NCBI GenBank assembly: GCA_037447655.1
Contig: JBBHKE010002034.1
Location: forward strand, 1-63,004
From: Zygnema cylindricum
Lineage: Eukaryota; Streptophyta; Zygnematophyceae; Zygnematales; Zygnemataceae
Direction of reading: 5' to 3'
Length of the DNA: 63,004 bases
Below, piece by piece: positions 60,701 through 63,004 of the stretch. The notes beneath the pieces were generated by a model. That model was given only the letters and a program-made list of their open reading frames with translations. It was not told where the DNA came from and did not search any database. The stretch's first letter is position 1. Each line of letters begins with the position of its first letter. Both the position numbers and the translations under genes were made by a program.

Positions 60701-62838
60701 CTTGTTTCCAGCTTGGTGGCCGAAACCAGCTCCTAGTATTGGAGGCCCTTAAGAAAGTTCCCAGGGTCTCAGATTCGCCCACATGCATTATGGGGGGTGA
60801 CGTGTCACACCCGGCCGAGATGGGACGGCCGCCACTGCAGTGTGGAGGGGGGGGAAGGGGGGAGGGAGGAAGGGAGGGAGGGAGGAGGAGGGGAGGGAGG
60901 GAGTGAGGAGGGAGGGGAGGAGGACGGTTTTTAATGTCTTCTATTGGTCCCGGGGAAGACCAGTGTTTTGAAGTGTGACGTCTGTCACCTGCCAGTTTTG
61001 ATTGAGATGTTATAGCAGGCTCATGGTTCCTTGTATGTTAGTCAAACGAACCAGGAGTCAGTGAACTTATCATGTATTCACTTTCTGTTCTTATTGTGTG
61101 GCAGGTGGTGGGTAGTGTGGATTGGCCATGTATCAATTTGTACACAACGGCTCTAAGTGTTCAGAAAAAGGGAGTGGAGGTAATGGAAAACATGTTCTCC
61201 GCTTTGAGAAACCAGGACGGTTCGGTGCAATATGGGGGTATGGCGAGGTAAAAGCCCTTGTAAACGTCAACTAAAGATCCTTTTTTTGCTCAATTTTATT
61301 AAATTCAGTGGTAAAACTAAAGTTTAGCGTATTCATAATGCCATGGCTAGAAGTTGCTGGTAGTGTTTTTTCTTTCTTATGCAACACTAAAACACAGAAT
61401 AAGCAAAAGTTACAGAGGGAAATGTGACACATGTCACAAATACTTTTATTTTCTTCTCGCCATAAACAAAAATTGTTTTTTTAAGTGGCGATTGTGTCAA
61501 GATGACGTGATTTTGTTTTGTTTACTCTTAACGTAAAGTTTTGGGTTTTCTTCCTAAAACTTAAATTTGAGATTTGTCTTGTTTTTTTCGTCTTTTAATT
61601 CATTTCAAGATACTTCTGGTCTCAATTTTTTTTTGGATCCATTTGCTTCTTGGTCTTCCTAAAGGGTCCATTTCACATACTTGTCTTTACTAACTCTATT
61701 CTGAGTAACTTAATACTTATATATGGAAAGCCAAACACCTATTACTGTTGATCCTAGTAATCTGAGTAAAAAACTCTTCATTAACACCTCTTATATGTGT
61801 CTGTGGATCTATCTATTTACCTACATCTTTCTATTCAAGATGATGTTTTCCTTACAGTTTTAATTGTTGTGGATAATTCACCTCAAACGATATGTATTGG
61901 ACTGTTATGTAAACCAACTAGATGAGATGTAAGACTATCTTCCTGAACATCATGTTCTTTTTTTTTGTTCCTAATTGTCAATTTATAGGGATGTGCTTCA
62001 AAAATTCATGGAAAAGACAGGCGCTGCACCAGAAAAAATCATCTTCTATCGGTGAGTTCTTTCACATTTTTCTTGTATAGTAATACTCAATCGAGTCATT
62101 TATTTGACATTCTGATAGATTAATTCAAATGTTTGCCTCGCCGTCCCTTGCGTTTAAAATATTTGCATACTGGATCATAAATAATTAATGGATAAACTGA
62201 ACTTTGAAAAATTACATTGCTAGTTTTATTTTTCATTCTTGCTATAAGGTGAATTATTTGTTTCTTGATTCTGTCACCAATTCATGTGTTCTGTATTGGA
62301 GCAACTCAATTATGCAATAATTAAAAGGAGGAAGGAGGAAGGAGGAAGGAGGAGGAAGGTAGAGTACGACGTGTATCGCTCCAAGTGTAAAGTTTTTTTT
62401 CGCCAATTAAATCATCTTTTCTCTGTGCACACTTGTCCAATTTTCGATTGGAGCCCTCCAATCGAAAGGTGACAATCTTGCCTTTCAATCGCCATCAGAT
62501 GAACCATCCGCTAAGTGTGCATGGAAAAAAATCGTTTTACGTGGTGATAAAAACATTAACACTAATAGCGATACACGGTGTAGTGGATATGAGAGAGACA
62601 CACATGCTTGTCCCTTTTTTCTCTTTTAGGGTTTTTTACGGTTTTTTAGGGTTTTTATGCTACATTTTTTGATAATGTCTATGACAGAGATGATGAAATC
62701 TACCTGTGTACCACAGTGTTGGGCAAACGGAGAGTGCCCGTATGTTTATTCTGGAAGATGGATGATGGATGCAGTGATGGAGTCGGCGAGGGTCAGTTTC
62801 AGACTGTGCTGGATCATGAACTGGCTGCTTTAAAAAAG
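51722..62838 (+). CDS. AGO: Argonaute (small-RNA-guided silencing protein), 3' end beyond the window
   Basis: Start ATG at 51722 in GCCGCCATGT context. Exons: 51722-52647, 54896-55029, 55329-55441, 55737-55843, 56507-56657, 56999-57110, 57656-57789, 58378-58449, 58806-58928, 59422-59569, 60216-60337, 60712-~60840, 61105-61247, 61989-62051 and 62775-62838, then a donor. About 847 residues are visible. Order: RGG/Gly-rich N-terminus (residues ~30-130), N domain ([15 protein letters not shown]), linker 1 ([22 protein letters not shown]), PAZ ([14 protein letters not shown] ... [19 protein letters not shown]), linker 2 ([16 protein letters not shown]), MID ([15 protein letters not shown]), PIWI ([34 protein letters not shown]). 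Two PIWI catalytic Asp are present (DVSH and RDG); the final His lies beyond the window. Intron 1 is 2.25 kb. The junction after 60840 is unclear. The lineage looks plant-like (inference). Confidence 0.9.
60841..60930. repeat. GGGA tract at the start of an Argonaute intron
   Basis: Purine-only GGGGAGGG-type sequence begins immediately after the exon that encodes GGDVSHP. Its slippage-prone G runs may obscure the true donor. Confidence 0.8.
62365..62582. mobile_element. 218 bp foldback MITE (family A) in an Argonaute intron
   Basis: Ends TACGACGTGTATCGCT and AGCGATACACGGTGTA are inverses, with inner arms CTGTGCACACTTG and AAGTGTGCATGG. It sits in the intron between the FYR and DGVGEGQF codons. 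Confidence 0.82.
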
Positions 62839-62879
62839 GTAAGGAAAACAGCACAAATGAAAAAGCTCGCTTTTCGTGT

Positions 62880-63004
62880 TATCTTTCTCACTTTCTCTCT
62901 CTCCCTCTCTCCCTCTTGCTCTCTCGCTCTCTCTCCCTCGCTCGCTCTCTCGCTCCCTCGCTCCCTCGCTCAATCTCTCAACCCTCGCTCGAACTCTCGC
63001 TCTC
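62880..63004. repeat. CT-rich tract at the right edge
   Basis: CTCTCTCCCTCG-type pyrimidine repeats follow the last visible Argonaute donor and run to the window end. They are intronic by context. Confidence 0.85.

Noticed and set aside
62685-62774. Open frame before DGVGEGQF read as coding exon
   Set aside because: Splicing FYR-CG directly to TGATGGAGTC gives the canonical RDG-x-EGQF motif with proper GT-AG sites; the open stretch is intronic chance.

Overview
The window is nuclear DNA of a eukaryote. Its genes are split by GT-AG introns with drifting phases, the intergenic space is packed with short transposable elements and purine/pyrimidine tracts, and the proteins are eukaryotic (symplekin, MGRN1/LUL RING ligase, Argonaute, LysM). 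The Argonaute and RING ligase read most like green-lineage (algal or plant) versions. That is an inference from family resemblance recalled without a search, so species and phylum stay open.

Layout. (1) 1-4.9 kb: minus-strand 5' part of a symplekin-like gene with a G-box-rich upstream region. (2) 5-16.5 kb: no intact host gene; a mosaic of several MITE families, a tRNA-like SINE candidate and a broken LINE with reverse transcriptase and endonuclease-like remains. (3) 18.7-21.5 kb: a Cys-rich LysM gene whose first LysM exon is duplicated in tandem. (4) 22.6-27.8 kb: a second MITE field with clear nested insertions and target-site duplications. (5) 28.1-31.5 kb: a complete six-exon gene for a predicted single-pass, glycosyltransferase-like protein. 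(6) 33.9-49.6 kb: two direct tandem copies of a ~7.7 kb segment, each with an apparently intact 11-exon LUL/MGRN1-type RING ubiquitin ligase gene and the same Harbinger-like MITE. (7) 51.7-63.0 kb: a multi-exon Argonaute gene that runs off the right edge inside the PIWI domain.

The genes look like independent neighbours, not an operon or a cassette. The most unusual non-gene structure is the TE landscape: PIF/Harbinger-like MITEs (GGG termini, TTA/TAA duplications) with a central hairpin that keeps its pairing while its sequence changes, and a second family whose copies sit end to end. Exon positions come from reading splice sites, phase and protein family pattern by eye; single-base errors are possible.
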